Source: Paramecium pentaurelia (Eukaryota > Ciliophora > Oligohymenophorea > Peniculida > Parameciidae). Taken from it: a stretch of 64,000 bases of DNA. Under the pieces are notes generated by a model. It made no database searches and had not been told where the DNA came from. It saw only the letters and a list, made by a program, of their open reading frames with translations. Location: positions 300,208 to 364,207 of the forward strand of contig CAJJDO010000049.1 in NCBI GenBank assembly GCA_905183005.1, given 5' to 3'. The position numbers and the translations under genes were made by a program. Positions within the stretch are counted from its first letter, which is position 1. Each line of letters starts with the position of its first letter. Positions 1 through 13,100 of the stretch are shown piece after piece.

Positions 1-367
1 TTAGATTATTGAACATCTGTAACAAATTTTCAATTAATTTTGAAAAGTAATTAATGTTAAATAGAATAACAAATACATTTGATGTCAATAAAACTAATAA
101 TAAAGATACATAAGATATGACATCAATTAAACTATTAATAAAATATTTATAAATAATTCAATTTAGAAAATGAAAAATTATTAATAAAATGAAATAAAAT
201 GATCTAAAAAGCTTGTTAAATAATTAATTTTCAATTTAAAAAGATTGATTAATATAATTAAAATATCTGATAGAATTTCTTAATAAGAATTTAATCTGAA
301 TATTAGTTATTATTATATAAATGTAATAATTATATAATTTTTGGATGTCACTTGAAATAATAATATA
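1..367. other. Non-coding flank, no gene seen
   Basis: This AT-rich stretch lies downstream of the V-ATPase subunit a gene. TGA codons occur in every frame and no conserved motif is visible. It may hold the 3' UTR of that gene, or the edge of a neighbour outside the window. Confidence 0.5.
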
Positions 368-3020
368 TCATTTTGAATTTGACTATTTCAGGTTGTCATT
401 CAATATTTTTTTGTAAGAATACCCATTAAATAAATAACCATCTGCTTTATAAAACTTATTCTGAAACTCAACCCTTTCATTAAAGTATACAGTACCAATG
501 TAAACGAAGAGCATGCAAAAAGCATTCCATAACATCCATTGTCATTAATACTCCAAAAGTAAGCAAAGCAAAAACGATATAAAAGTATCCTCCTAATAAC
601 CCACCTAAGATTCCTCCAATATCTAATTTGCCAGCCAAACACATATCATAGAATACTTCTGCTAATTAACCATGTGCTAATGATAAAGCCCAAAGACGTA
701 GATATGAAGCTGTATTACTGATTCCTCCTAATACAAATTCAATAGTTTCAATCATTTAATGAACCCAAATCTCACCTGAATCATGTTATTCATTACTCTA
801 TTCACTAAAACTCTTAAGATTGGCAGCATTTTATAAGTCATTATGAAATTATTAATTATTATCTTCATCCTATTCAGATACTTGTTTTTCTAATACTAAA
901 GGTTAATATTGAGAATCAGACATATTCACTTTGTGTTTATCATTCTTAGAACCCAAAATTAATGGTTTAGGCAGAAGCATCCAAGGTATACAAATAACAG
1001 CAATCAATGTTAAGATTTGTGTTAACTGTAATTAAAACTCAGCTTCATTTGGAAATACAGGATTTACAGGTTTATCAAATGGTTTCAAGACTTAATTAAT
1101 CATAGTTTCAATAATACTTGGATCAGTATTATTTTCATATGTATTTAACCATTTGACTATTATAATGAAATCCATCCATCCAAAGGTACAAATCATGAAT
1201 AATAATTGAGGAATGAATTCACAAAAGAAATCTAGATAATTTTTAAAATATAAAGTATTGACTCCTTTCATCAGAATACCAAATAACATATGAATTACAC
1301 CTAAAATAACTGATAATTTCATTTTATAGGAATTCATAAAATTCAAACTTGAACCAGAAGCTTACCAAACTGGATCAACTCCAAATGGATATACACAATC
1401 TTTTGATTCTCTTTTCCATTCTTCTTTTTCAGGTGAATAACAACTACCAAATAAATTCAAGGATATAGATAGATAATCATTATAAATGAATCCATTATAA
1501 AATGCAAAGAATCCCATCAATACTATTAAATATCTAAAGGGTATCATCAAATTAAACATAGAATCTGTTTACTTTAAAAGATAATTTTTCCAAAATATTA
1601 TATATAATCCACATAAAAATAACATGAATCCATGAGCAATATCTGCAAACATTACTCCAAATAGGAATGGGAATGTTATTATGGTAAATAAACCAGGATT
1701 AACTTCTTAATATCGAGGTATTCCATATGTATTTACAATTTCCTAGAATGGCATAGTTACTTCATTTAAATTGAAATAAGTAGGAGGTGAAGTTAATTAT
1801 GGTTTGATTTCTTGAATTTAACCTGTTGGATAATGATCTCTATTATTTTTCATTGCATTTCTTAGTTTTTCTTCTACCATAATTTCCAATCCTTCTGGCA
1901 ACCAAAAATATCCAGTAAATATTGATCCTCTCATTGTTAAGTAATTTAAATTTACATAAAGATACTTCTCCTTCAATACATATAAACGCATGTATTCAAA
2001 ATAAGAGCAATTGCATCCTTATTTCTACAATACTAATTCATCTAATGATTATTCTAATTATTGCTTTGACATTTCTATTAAATTTTTAACTTCTAATAAT
2101 TGTTAATTTAATTCCATCATTTTTCTTTATAATTCATCCATTGAATTTGGATACTCAATTCTTTATCTATTAAAAGAGTCACACACTTTTAACAATTTCA
2201 TTTTTAAAGAACTTGATTCTTCAGCTCCAGGATATACAATTACATACAGACATCTTGGTGATGATGTATTATTCTACATATATATTAAATTGAAACTTAA
2301 TTTAAATGAAATGATTATCTCATAGAATTGTCTATTTGTTAATTGTTTAAATCCTTAATCTAGACCCAAGCATTTCCTTTAGTAACTCTAAATATTATTC
2401 TTTTAAATCTAACTTCTTCTTCTTTTTCAATTACACCTATTAATTAACCAAATTTTAATTATTAATAATCATTTGGATTATGTGGTGTTTATCTAGATAT
2501 TAATAAAAATAATAATAATACTATTAGAACATAGATTGACCTAAAATTTCTTTTGCATTTTCTAACACCAATTATTATTCTGTTATTATATTTACTCTAT
2601 CCAATAGATTTTGTAAATTAGCAGATTACTCTTGAATTTATATTTTTTTTTGTTCTATTTCTGACTCCAATTCATCAAAATAAGTATGTCCTGGTTTCAT
2701 TCTATCATATTAAACTTATGAAAAATAATCCAACAACTCTTCTACATTTTCACAATAATTAAGATTTTTTTTGAATTCCTTTAAGAGTAGCTCTAGACAA
2801 CTCAATTTAAATAAGGAATCATCACATCTTATATTGATTAATTTTATTGATACCTTTTCACATAATTAGCAAATGGTCTGTTGATCATAGGTAATTATGG
2901 ATCATAATCTACAAAATGCAATTATCCTAATCTTGCTAATTCATTCATTACAACCCAAGCACTCTCTCTTGGGATTACTAAACTATAATATTTCATCTTT
3001 TTAGATCTAAAGAAACTCAT
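368..3020 (-). CDS. V-type H+-ATPase V0 subunit a
   Basis: This is the large V0 subunit that forms the proton half-channels and anchors the peripheral stalk in acidic compartments, including the contractile vacuole system of ciliates. Read with TAA/TAG as Gln it gives about 850 aa, a normal family length. The start MSFFRSKKMKYYSL precedes the typical cytosolic domain with RPFANYVKR near residue 50. The C-terminal half holds the membrane segments, with IPWMLLPKPL and the signature YLRLWALSLAHGQLAEVFY. It ends LHALRLHWVEFQNKFYKADG plus a short tail. Four micro-introns (26, 29, 23 and 22 nt) restore one frame; the last ends AAG instead of TAG. The stop is TGA. It lies 37 bp downstream of the Sec14-like gene on the same strand. 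Paramecium is known for a large set of subunit a isoforms, so this is one paralogue of several. Confidence 0.95.
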
Positions 3021-3057
3021 ATTAATATTATATTTATTGAATGTATTAAACATTTTA

Positions 3058-4234
3058 TCAATCATCATCATCATCTTCTTTCTTAATTTGCATTTTAGCC
3101 ATCTATTCTTATAATTTTAATTCATCTTCTTCTGAAGCAGGTACTTCTTTTTAAATTACTATTTCTGCTGTTTTCATAGATTCTACTGCTTTCAAGATTT
3201 CTTCAGTATATCCCCCTGGAATTTCTATATTAATAGGTGGCCTAATCTTACTATTAAGGATCATTACCAGAATTTTGTCAAATTAGCTACTTTTCCTCCA
3301 TATTATTCTTCTAATTAATTTGCAGGGATACGCTCTTAAATTTTTGCATATTCATTTGGTTTCAACATTTGAATTTTCTCCATTGTATCAGCATCAGCAA
3401 CAGCTTTTTGTATAAATTTAATTTAAATACCTGAAACCATCTTCCATGAAAAATTCAAAGAACTTGAAGGATTTAATAAATATAATTTATCCAAACACCC
3501 ACAAAAATTCACTTGCATTGTTTTTGTTGCAATTTAAATTGCCTATCATATAGAATTTAATATTAAAACTTTAAATGGAAATTTAGAAAGTCCTAATTTT
3601 TTTGTGTCCATTATGAAAACCCAATTTTCTATCTTTCCTGGAATAAAACAATTTTTCTTTATTATACCAAAATAGTAGCTTAATGCATTGATATAGACCT
3701 CTTCACTAAACTAAATATTATCTTTATTATTCACTTATTTTAAATTGACTAATTCAAGATTCATTATTATAATGGGTCGTTGTTATTTATCTCTTCCAAA
3801 AGTATATACTATTCCTTTTTATAAAAATGCAATATTGATATCAGTTGGTTAGAAATTGTTTGGCACTGATCTCCAAACTAAATGAGATTATAAGACTTTT
3901 AAGTAATTCTTATCTTTAAATTTCCCACAATAAACCATTTTCAAAGTATCACAGTCCTACCAACTATTGTGAATATATCAAAATATTTTACTCTGCAGGT
4001 AATTATATTTTATTCTTTGCTACTATTTTCATGAAATCTGCCATCTTCTCTTTTTCATAAGCATCATAAGGCACATTCTCCCAAATTCTTCTCTAACTTT
4101 TGGATCTCTCTTTTCTCTTTATGTACTATTCTAAATCAATCAACAGTATTCATACGATCATGCACTATTGCATCAACTAAATATTAAGCAGGTTTTAGAT
4201 ATTCAAAATTCAGAACCACCTATTATTATTGCAT
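3058..4234 (-). CDS. CRAL-TRIO (Sec14-like) lipid-transfer domain protein
   Basis: The product is a 365-aa protein in the Sec14/CRAL-TRIO family, which binds phosphoinositides or other hydrophobic ligands and moves them between membranes. Seen in the sequence: an N-terminal helical part ending WENVPYDAYEKEKMADFM, then a Sec14-type core with FLQKGIVYTFGRDKQQRPI, LVNLKQ and LNSIQQAIQIA. A C-terminal GOLD-like part is not evident; instead an acidic tail ends in a run of Asp before TGA. Three introns (25, 28 and 26 nt) are needed, each GTA...TAG. The start is the first ATG, followed by four Gln/TAA-TAG codons. Which lipid it carries cannot be told. Confidence 0.8.
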
Positions 4235-4301
4235 ATTAATTTTATTTTAAAATGAGAATATTTTAAATTATACTTATTTCAATCATAGTATTTAGTATCA
4301 T

Positions 4302-4686
4302 TCAATAGGTAATGAATATAAAAGATTGATATATAAATGTGACTACATATCTATGTTATTATTTTGGACTTAAAAATTAAGGCATTTTTGGAAATTTATT
4401 GAATGGTATAAAAACAAAAGAAACATAAATCAAATTAATGAGATTAGAAGTAATTGTTCCAGTAAAGAATATATAATGAGATATCAAATTTTAATATTTA
4501 ACTTTATTTGTTCTTTCATTTTTTATTATTTTATTTCCCTCTTTGAATAACACTTTCGAATTCATCTCAAAATAATTAACCATTATAATTTATATCTTCA
4601 TAAAAAAGTTTATCATAATACTTATAATCTCTAGAGGAAAAGATTATTAGCTTTAATAGATGCTCATTAATATTAATTGATGTCAT
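4302..4686 (-). CDS. Small putative membrane protein
   Basis: This probable 118-aa gene sits in the gap between the Sec14-like gene and TRM112. Exon 1 reads MTSININEHLLKLIIFSSRD. A 28-nt intron beginning GTTAAT and ending AAAG removes an in-frame TGA. Exon 2 then stays open to TGA and contains one hydrophobic stretch, YIFFTGTITSNLINLIYVSF, followed by a short basic tail. The spliced length is a multiple of three. No family was recognised. The non-GTA 5' splice site and the short ORF make this call tentative; with TGA as the only stop, chance ORFs of this size do occur. Confidence 0.4.
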
Positions 4687-4800
4687 GAAAAACTCTAAAT
4701 ATAATGAATTGTAAAAATATGATATTCATCATAATCTTAGAGTAATTGAAATATATTCAAAAAATGAGAATTATTATTAATGACAAATTACCAATTTATA

Positions 4801-5226
4801 TCATTGTTCATCTTCTGTAAGGATCATATTAGGTATTCCATTTGTGATTGGATAATTTCTTTTACATGATGGATTAGGGCAAGTCAATTGGCCATCCATT
4901 ATGTGAGTCTATATAAAATTCTTTCTTTAAATTATTACCTCAAATAAAACTCTATGCAAGTCTTTTAAAAAAGCTAAGTCTTATTCCACATTAGGAGGAA
5001 TTTATTTAGGGAATTATTTGAATCCAAGCTATCTTATAATTCAATCTTTTACTTCTCTGACTGTATTGGATAATACCTCAAAATCAAGTTTAGGAATTAA
5101 CTTTAATATTGCATCTTTTTTGAATTCTAATTCCATAATAACACTCTTATTCACTTCTATTTTAAGTGGATAATTGTTCTTATCACATTTGTTACACATT
5201 AGTAAATTATGAACCAATAATCTCAT
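4801..5226 (-). CDS. TRM112: TRM112, activator subunit of methyltransferases
   Basis: The 123-aa product matches the small zinc-binding TRM112 family. These proteins activate tRNA, rRNA and eRF1 methyltransferases (for example Trm9, Trm11, Bud23, Mtq2) in the cytoplasm and nucleus. Visible family features are MRLLVHNLLMCN with a Cys pair, YPLKIEV, the middle segment FLKDLHRVLFE, and the C-terminal CPNPSCKRNYPITNGIPNMI. That last segment supplies the second Cys pair and the closing motif of the family. Two introns (24 and 30 nt) split the gene. The first begins at a codon boundary after TVRE and carries an in-frame TGA. Length and order of motifs fit full-length homologues. Confidence 0.93.
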
Positions 5227-5624
5227 ATTAATTAAATATTTATATATATTTTTATGACATTTTTATTGAGTATTTTCATTTAATAGCATATTTAAAGTAA
5301 TATTAATAAAATATATTAATTCATCATAAGTATTTAATCTTTATTATAAATGTAAAGTAAGTATACATTCTTCCTTTAATATATAAATATTTTAATTATA
5401 ATAATACATAAGTAATTCTTCTGAATAATATTTTAGAATAGAAAGATGTTCAACTCATCAAAGGTTGAAAGTACAATAAAAATATTTTTGAACCAAATAT
5501 TAATAATCATGAAATTAGTTTTTAGATTTTTATTTGATATATTATAATGTCTTTTGAATTGCAGAGAAGTTACTGGTCAAGTGATTTAAAGAGATATAAC
5601 ATAAAAAATAATTTTTTATATAAA
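5227..5624. other. Intergenic, no gene seen
   Basis: AT-rich spacer between the divergently read end of the small MGVCTS protein gene and the start of TRM112. It should hold the TRM112 promoter. No conserved motif or structured RNA was recognised. Confidence 0.5.
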
Positions 5625-5996
5625 TCAAAGTATTAATTACTTACGTTTTTGAATTAAAGTACTTTGATTAATACTTTTTAGCTTCGGTACCTTTCGTTTT
5701 ATATTGTACAATTTATCATAAACAAAATAGTATCTTTTTGAATTTGGAGAGTCATGAACACTGACAATTCTATTTACAAACTCCCTTTAACTTTGTTCCT
5801 ATGTTGCTTTTTCAGAATTTTAGTGTAGCTCATCTGTGTCTAATAAACATATCTCTGAATTAGGACTCTCTCCACCAATTTTTTCTTCAACCCAACATGG
5901 AGGTTCAAAACTATCCTAAACTTATTCCCTAATCCTCTATTAATAAGTTGTAGTAATCAAATGACCACTTTAATTGGTAGATGTACATACTCCCAT
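5625..5996 (-). CDS. Hypothetical protein, possibly N-myristoylated
   Basis: An intronless 123-aa ORF that starts MGVCTSTNQSG and ends at TGA. The N-terminal Gly-Val-Cys-Thr-Ser fits the pattern for N-myristoylation next to a palmitoylatable Cys, so membrane anchoring is plausible. The middle has EPPCWVEEKIGGESP and a run of Ser/Thr/Asp. The C-terminus is basic, with DKLYNIKRKVPKLKS. Base composition is clearly less AT-rich than the flanks, which supports coding. No family was recognised. Confidence 0.6.
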
Positions 5997-7013
5997 TTTT
6001 TAGTAAAAGGAGACTAATAATTTAATAATAAATATTCCTCAAAATTTTATTTATTGGAAACATAAATAGTTTAATTTCAAAATGATTTAAAAAAGACAAG
6101 TTTTAATGAAATATTAAAAAGATGCCTTAGAACACCATTTTAATCTGGCTAGATAAAAACTCCATTAGAACTAAAAAAGAATCAGGAATAATAAGTATAT
6201 GCATATATGTAATTGATTGTGATTAATTTTAATATTCTGTCCTTCTTTTAACAATTATAGAAAATCTTATTTACCTCATTTTACAGTATATTGGAAAATT
6301 TGAATTTTCACATATATTTTTCAATTATCTAATACACAATTAATTAGTTAAAATAACACTGATATTAATAGATGATAATTTTATTTAAGCAACTCATAAA
6401 TATTTGCATATTTTGTTAGTGATCAATATTTTATCAATACAAAATATAAAAATATTTACCTCTTATAAATTATAGTTTTCTTTTTAAAAAATTCTTGATC
6501 TTTTAACAGAATTAGCCATCTTTTATAATATAACAGTGTGCATTTCTTTTTAGTATTTATATTAAAATGAACTCTATATATTAATAAATGATATTTTTAT
6601 AATATATCTAAGTCTTTAAAAAATACGATTATCTATTCTTATTAATACATAAAATAGTAAAAATGATAAATATCTATTAACAAATGTTATATAGAAATCT
6701 AAGAAATTATAGAGAACTTCAAACTTAATAATATTGAATTTTTTGACTTTTTATTGGTTATTCTTTTTAGAGTCAAATTAATTATTGCAGATCATATCAG
6801 ACTAAGAATACTTGTCCTATTTGAAAGAAGTAATGCTTTGATTTTACTTACATTATGATGTGCAAAAGATCATAATTAATAAGATATCTTTATCTTGGTT
6901 TGTGAAACATATTTGTAAAGATTGAATTTGAACAGAAATTAAAAATGAAAAGAATGAATTAGATTTAGATATTGAAATATTCAATTTAAAGTTATATAGG
7001 ATAATTTGATTGA
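5997..7013. other. Gene-poor 1 kb spacer
   Basis: No convincing gene was found in either orientation. A short minus-strand ORF from position 6519 reads MANSVKRSRIFQKENYNLQE and then meets a GTAAAT 5' splice-like site with no partner TAG in normal range. A plus-strand ORF near 6568-6738 is open for about 55 codons and then breaks. Between 6780 and 6980 short coding-like pieces appear in shifting frames, which may be the remains of a decayed gene. None is called. Confidence 0.4.
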
Positions 7014-8617
7014 TCATCTTCTTATTAGGTTTTCTTTTTAGGTCATGAAATTTTGATATTGCATATTTAATACGTCATGGATTGTACAAGCACGATTTAT
7101 CAATTATTATTTTGTACTCAATTTTTCTTAAGAGTTTTTATTTTCTCTTGGATAATGAGTAGAAGGTTCTCTATGATAAGGAACATCACGAGTAGCATAA
7201 TTATGTTTTTCAGGTACTTTAGGTGATTCAGATTATTTCATTGTTTTTTTATCAAAAACATCAAATAATTGATCTTTCCATTTGCTTACTAAATTATTCT
7301 TTTAAGATATCTGACTATCAAATAGTTTTTTAGAATTATTATTATTTCTACTCTTATCATCACTATCTTCATAAATAAATTTTTATTTAGGATTTGCATT
7401 CAGACTCTCTTAAGTCAAAACTTTCTAATTCTTTTTATCCTTTTCCTTCTCTCTATAATCTTTAAATTCATTAAGATCTTTACTCTCTCTAATAGTATTT
7501 TTTTCTAATGATAAATGAGATTTATCATTTTTAGGCCATAATTCATTAAGTTTCTCTGATTTAATAGGACTAAATTTGTTTGGTCTATCTTATCTTTCAA
7601 AATGAACATTTAGTTTTGAATCTAAAGGTTTCTCATCTGAATTTTGATTTTTCATAAATAAATCTTTTTATCTAATTGATTGAGGAAAATCTTATAATAA
7701 ATTAGGAACAGTTGCACTTAACTAAGATTAGGCATTTGTTGATAATTTAAGTAATTGTCTCTATGTAGCTAATATTGAAGATTTCTATAATATTATTATA
7801 ATAATGATTACAATTTAGAGAGAAGATGATGGAGTATTTAAAGACTTTTCTATATCAATTAATAATTTACTAATATCTTCTTAAGATTTATTTAAATTTT
7901 AATACATTAATGAATTAATTTCTTCTTGAAATTAAGCCATTTATTGTATTTATTATTCAAGATCTTTTTCTTATTTTTAAATTTCTAATAATTGAATCAT
8001 TTCTAAACTATTTATATCATTAAATGTTTAATTTTTCTTTTATTCTAAACTCAAAATAAACTAATGATTAATATAGTAATAATTACTTATTAATATTGAC
8101 TATTTATTTCATCTTTAGTTTATTTACATTTTGATTGAAATTAATGTTTCTGATCCTATATATCTTTGATGGCTTCAAATTTAGATTTAAAACTCTTTTC
8201 TAATCTCTCTAAATACAATTATAGTCTTTCATTGGCCATTGAATTCTTCTAATTTGATTAATGTTGAGATCCATCATTTTATACACCCAAATCACGTAAA
8301 TCATCAATTACTTCAACTACTTCACTATCGTTATTAGATTTAGAATTAATTTAATTTTATTCAATTAACGGAACTATGATTTCTTTGATGACCATATGAA
8401 GGGCTTCAACTGTATCTTAATCAAGTTTAGTAAGATGATTGCATTTAAAACATACTGCTACTCTTTCAAGTTCTTCTAGATTTTACTTCTCCTGTTAAAT
8501 TTATAAGTAATTATAGGCTAAACATATCAAACAAAATTTATGATCGCATTCTAATTTTACATAAGTCTCTGGTACTGTCTAACATTGATCACATTCAACA
8601 TCTTATTAAGAATCCAT
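7014..8617 (-). CDS. RING-like zinc finger and coiled-coil protein
   Basis: A 525-aa protein with one 26-nt intron. The first 75 residues carry a Cys/His array: C-x2-C at QQDVECDQCQ, then C-x-H-x-F-C-x2-C (ECDHKFCLIC) and a later C-x2-C (VCFKCN). This spacing suits a RING or B-box-type zinc finger, but the central ligand set is not complete enough to be sure of ubiquitin-ligase activity. After that come an acidic linker, then a long Gln-rich coiled coil (LEEQ/QEQ-type heptads, about residues 130-260). A polar, Lys/Ser/Asp-rich tail ends QNFMTQKENLIRR. Function is unknown; an E3-like scaffold is one option. Confidence 0.75.
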
Positions 8618-9011
8618 TTCAATATTCTATACTAATTTAATTAATATATTAATTTTATATCGTTAGATTAAAGAAAACTTATTGAATTTTAATCATTTCA
8701 AGTTGATTAAATAACTATTAGAAAAGTATTCATTTAAAATTATAAACATAATCTAATCTATCTTAAATAAATTACTTTTTATTTTAAATTTTTTAAAACA
8801 CTTAAGCATTTTATAATACAAATATAAAAATTATTTTAATATTTGATAATAGTTTTAAAAAAATTTAATCAGAATTAAAATGATCAACCTTATTAATTAC
8901 GAATTATTGCTGATATTTTATATTAGTACGCACTAAATCTGAATAAAAATAGAAATTTATGTTAAATTTTTCAATAATTATAATAAAAACTTATTTAAAA
9001 TAATCTACACC
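8618..9011. other. Divergent intergenic region
   Basis: This spacer separates the divergently transcribed RING-like gene (minus) and the kinase-like gene (plus), so it should carry both promoters. It is almost purely A/T and no motif or hidden ORF was recognised. Confidence 0.5.
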
Positions 9012-9795
9012 ATGCTTTTTCCAGAACTTTAATCATTAGAAGACTTTGAATATATTAAAAATCTAGGATCAGGATATTCTTCAACGTATTATACTTTATT
9101 CTATTATCATAGTGTTGATCTATATAAACATATTTAAACCAATAAAATAGTAGCCGTGAAGAAATTATCGATAAAGAATTTATCTTAATCAGAATGTAGA
9201 AAAACTTATGATACTGAAATAACTATCCTAACAAAATTAAAAGGTTGCTCAAATGTAGTTTAATTAATTGGATTTGGATTCTACACAACCATAGATAATA
9301 GTACTAGAAGAACGAAAACTTTAAATAATTATTTCTTAATTTTAGAATATATTGATGCATAACCTTTGGATAAAAATAATGAAAGAATTATTAAATAATT
9401 CTACTACAAACTTTTATAAAGTATAATTTATAATCTATATTGTAGCTGTTTAAAAAATTCATGAATTAGGAGTAGTTCATAGAGATTTAAATTTAAATAA
9501 CGTGTTGGTATAAAATAATGAACCTATACTGATTGATTTTGCCTTTGGAGCAGTTACAAATGGCAAGTAGAAATTTGCTGAATTTTATGGAACTAAACCT
9601 TATGTAGCTCCAGAAATTGTTGATGGATAATCCTATCTTCCATACCCTACTGAAGTATATAGTTTAGGAGTTATATTATTGGAATTGATAAATAACAATG
9701 AATCCTAAGAAATAGCAGCCTAGATGATGCAATAAAATCCTTATAAAAGACCTAACCTGGAAGATGTTATTGCCCATCCTTACTTCTAATTTTGA
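9012..9795 (+). CDS. Divergent protein kinase-like protein
   Basis: A 252-aa single-domain protein kinase fold with one 25-nt intron. The order of subdomains is clear: a Gly loop LGSGYSSTYY, the Lys of IVAVKKLS, the hinge FLILEYIDA, the catalytic loop VVHRDLNLNNVLV, a DFA motif (ILIDFAFG) in place of DFG, then YVAPEI and a small C-lobe ending HPYFQF. Two departures stand out. The catalytic-loop Lys (HRDLKxxN) is Asn, and DFG is DFA. The catalytic Asp, metal-binding Asn and Asp are kept, so weak activity or a pseudokinase role are both possible. It is short for a kinase, with no extra domain. Group assignment is not possible. Confidence 0.85.
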
Positions 9796-10141
9796 TTTTA
9801 ATTATTTGTATTTCTCTAATATCAATTATTACTTAATATCTCACAAATACATAACAAATACTCTTGAATACTATAATTATATTCTTTATATCAATCAAAT
9901 TAGTTTATTTTATTATAAATTATCTAATATACTATATAATCTATATTATTAATAACATAACATTATTATTAGAATAAATTCTATAATGAATATAACAAAA
10001 TCATACTATAATTATTTAATTATTAAGCATTTCATTTAACAAATATGTTTATTATACTTTGAGATTCAAATGGTAATAATATAAATTTAAATAAGTAAAT
10101 AATTTACATATATTTGATATAATTTATTTATTTTTCAATAA
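9796..10141. other. Intergenic, no gene seen
   Basis: AT-rich spacer between two plus-strand genes. The short ORF visible around 9764-9952 is only the low-complexity continuation past the kinase stop codon. Confidence 0.5.
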
Positions 10142-13100
10142 ATGAAATCAATCTATGGAGATCCTGAATTAATAAGGTGGTTGAATAAGGAAATCAAACT
10201 TTAACCTGCAATTCTTGATATTGAGAAACAATTTTAGAATTGGTTTTATTTTTAAGAAGTACTTTACAAAACAGGAAATCCTCTTAAGAAAATCTTAACA
10301 AATAAATTTGATGAATATTCAACACAAAAGAATATAAAGATAGTTAAAAAGCACATTATAAAATTAGTAGGAATTGAACCAAAAGTTGAAAAAGGTTAAT
10401 CATAAATAGAAGAATATTTGAAAGCAATTAAATCACATTCTAAGCCAATTGCAGTTAATTCATTACTTACAATAGCTCGTAAAGAGACAAAGGATGTTTT
10501 GAATGAATTGACAAAAACGTTAAAAGTAACAGATAAAAAATAAGTTTAATCTTTAGTGAACAAGTAAATTATGAAACTGTTATATCAATTTTTAGTTATG
10601 AATAGAAGTTTATAAACTCATTGCCAAAGAAATTAAAGTCTATTGAAGAGAGTTTACATAGATTTAGAGATGAGAAACTTATCCATGAGATTCAAGCAGT
10701 TTAATTAAAATAGAAGGATGAAGAAAAGGAAAGACAATGGTTATAATCATTAAGAGAGAATGAATTGGAAAAGATAAGAGCAAATCATGAATTTATCAAA
10801 GAATAAGATAAAAAAATATATGAATTCTGGAAATATACAGAAACAATTAAACATAATCGTATTGAAAAAGAGACAAAATTAAATGAAATGATGACTGGAA
10901 GATTAGTAGCTGAAATTAATCAAAAGAAAAAAGATGATTAAAAGGCTATGGATAACAATATATATCTATTTTTGTAAACTTGTATCAGATAAGGCATTGA
11001 AATAGAAAAAGATCCATCTAAAAAGCCAGTACCTGAAAAGGCTAAATTCTCAGCAGTTGCAACAATGATGAAAATAAGAGAAAGGACACATAAGACTGAA
11101 GAGGCTAGAAAGGCAAGATAGAAACGTAGAAATAAAATGTTAGTTGAATAATTAAAATAGTAAGAGTTAGTGGAGGCTAAGAAAAAATTGGATGAATTAG
11201 TTGATAAATTTACAGAATATGGAAAAATAGCTAATTAAGAGGCAGCTTTAAGATAGAGAGAGAAATTGAGAGGGAAATTATAATTTAATGAAAGGATATT
11301 GATGTGTTAAGTATTGGAGGAATAAAGAGAAATGTTTTTTGAATAATTAAGAAATGAAGCTAAAGCTAGAGAATAAGAAGTTAGATTGTAGAGATAAAAA
11401 GAATGGAGAATACTTTAAGTTAAATATATGGAATAGAATTATAATAGAAAAGTGTAAAAGAGATAGAAACATATTTAATAAATGCAACCATTAATATTGA
11501 CAATTTTAGATTTGGCTGATAAATGTTATTTAAAAATGAATGAAAATATAGAAGAAAATGCTAAACCTTTAACATTAGATAAGAAGGTTTGGAATAAATT
11601 TATTGAAGAATGGCAAAATGAATTATCATAAGTCAAACCTCTTAATGATAATATTCCTGCAGCTATTACCTAAGATTTTGTTGAATATTATCATGCAGTT
11701 AAAGATTGGAAATCTACTTAAAATGATAGTTAATTAATGGCAAATATTTCATTGGCTGAATTTCTATTTGAAATTACAGATGAATTATATCCTATGCAAC
11801 CATTAAAAGAAGGCATCAATTTTTATTTACCTCTTAAAATATCATTAATAGGAGGTAAATTTAGTGGTAGAAGAACTACTGCAAAATATTTAAATTAGAA
11901 ATATGGTTTAGAAATTATAGATATAGAATCTATAATTAAAGAATCTTTGAAACTTGCATTTCCTCCTGTAGAAGATCCAAAGAAAAAAAAGGATACAAAA
12001 AAAGTAATTGAAATTCCTGTTGTAGAAAATGCAGAATTAAAAGAATATGGTTTATTAATAAATGAATATAAAGATTAAGTTATTCCTGATGAATTATTAT
12101 TAAAAGGAATCTTAATAAAATTGAATTAAACATTTGGTTAAAGAACACCATTATAAGTTGCATAAGAAATGAAAGAAGCAAAAGAAATTTAATTAAAGAA
12201 AGATTAACAACCTATTGTTGAAGAAGTTAAGAAAACATCAAAGAAACCTGGTAAAAAGGATGCACCATAAAGTACTGGACCCACTTAAGAAGATTTAATT
12301 AAAGAATATATGAATTCAAAACAATTTTATTATACTAAAGGATTTATTTTGATAGGATTTCCAGAGAATTTTAATTAAGCTAAGATGTTAGAAGAATAAT
12401 TAACTGGTTTTATTCCATATGAAGAAAGGTTGAATTAGATAGCTGAAGAAAAGAAAAAGAAATTTTAAGAATTATTAGATATACCTACTTAAGAAGAATC
12501 CAACAAAATTTAATAATCAGGAATAGATTTAATTATTAATCTTGATACTCCTTATGAATAAAGAGTTTAAAGAATGTAAAATAGAAGAATAGATCCTCTT
12601 ACAGATATAATCTACAATTTAGAAGAAAATCCACCTCCTCCAGAAATCAAACCAGATAAGTTATTAAAAATAGAAAATGAAACTGAAGAGTAAATTTAAA
12701 TTTAATATTAGAAAATTATAGAAGGATTTTCAATAATTTAATGACAATTTACCTAAACTATTTGATTGGTGTGAATAATTTGGATTTGAAGATGATTTTA
12801 AATAATTACATCATTCCAAAACTGTAGGCAAAGGATTTGAAGTTGCAAAATCTATTGATGGTTTGATTAACAAAGTACTTACACATAATTGTGAGTATTT
12901 AAATTAAATTACTGAAGAAATCTTAGCATCAGAATTATAATAAGAATAATAATCTTAATAAATATAGACTTAAGAAAATCAAGATATGGAAAAGGTAGAA
13001 GAATAGAATCAAGAATAATAAGCATAATTAATATAAGATAAATAAAGTTTACTTGATGCTAAATAATCAACTGAAAGAGGAAGATCTCAATTAGCATCAA

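Noticed and set aside
400..642. Short minus-strand ORF starting MFGWQIRYW
   Set aside because: Out-of-frame shadow of the conserved C-terminus of V-ATPase subunit a (the true frame reads CLAGKLDIGG).
6780..7010. Cys-containing plus-strand pieces (TCPI..KK.CFDF) suggesting a RING remnant
   Set aside because: TGA interrupts every frame within about 25 codons, no splice pair repairs it, and from 7014 the region is already coding for the minus-strand RING-like gene.
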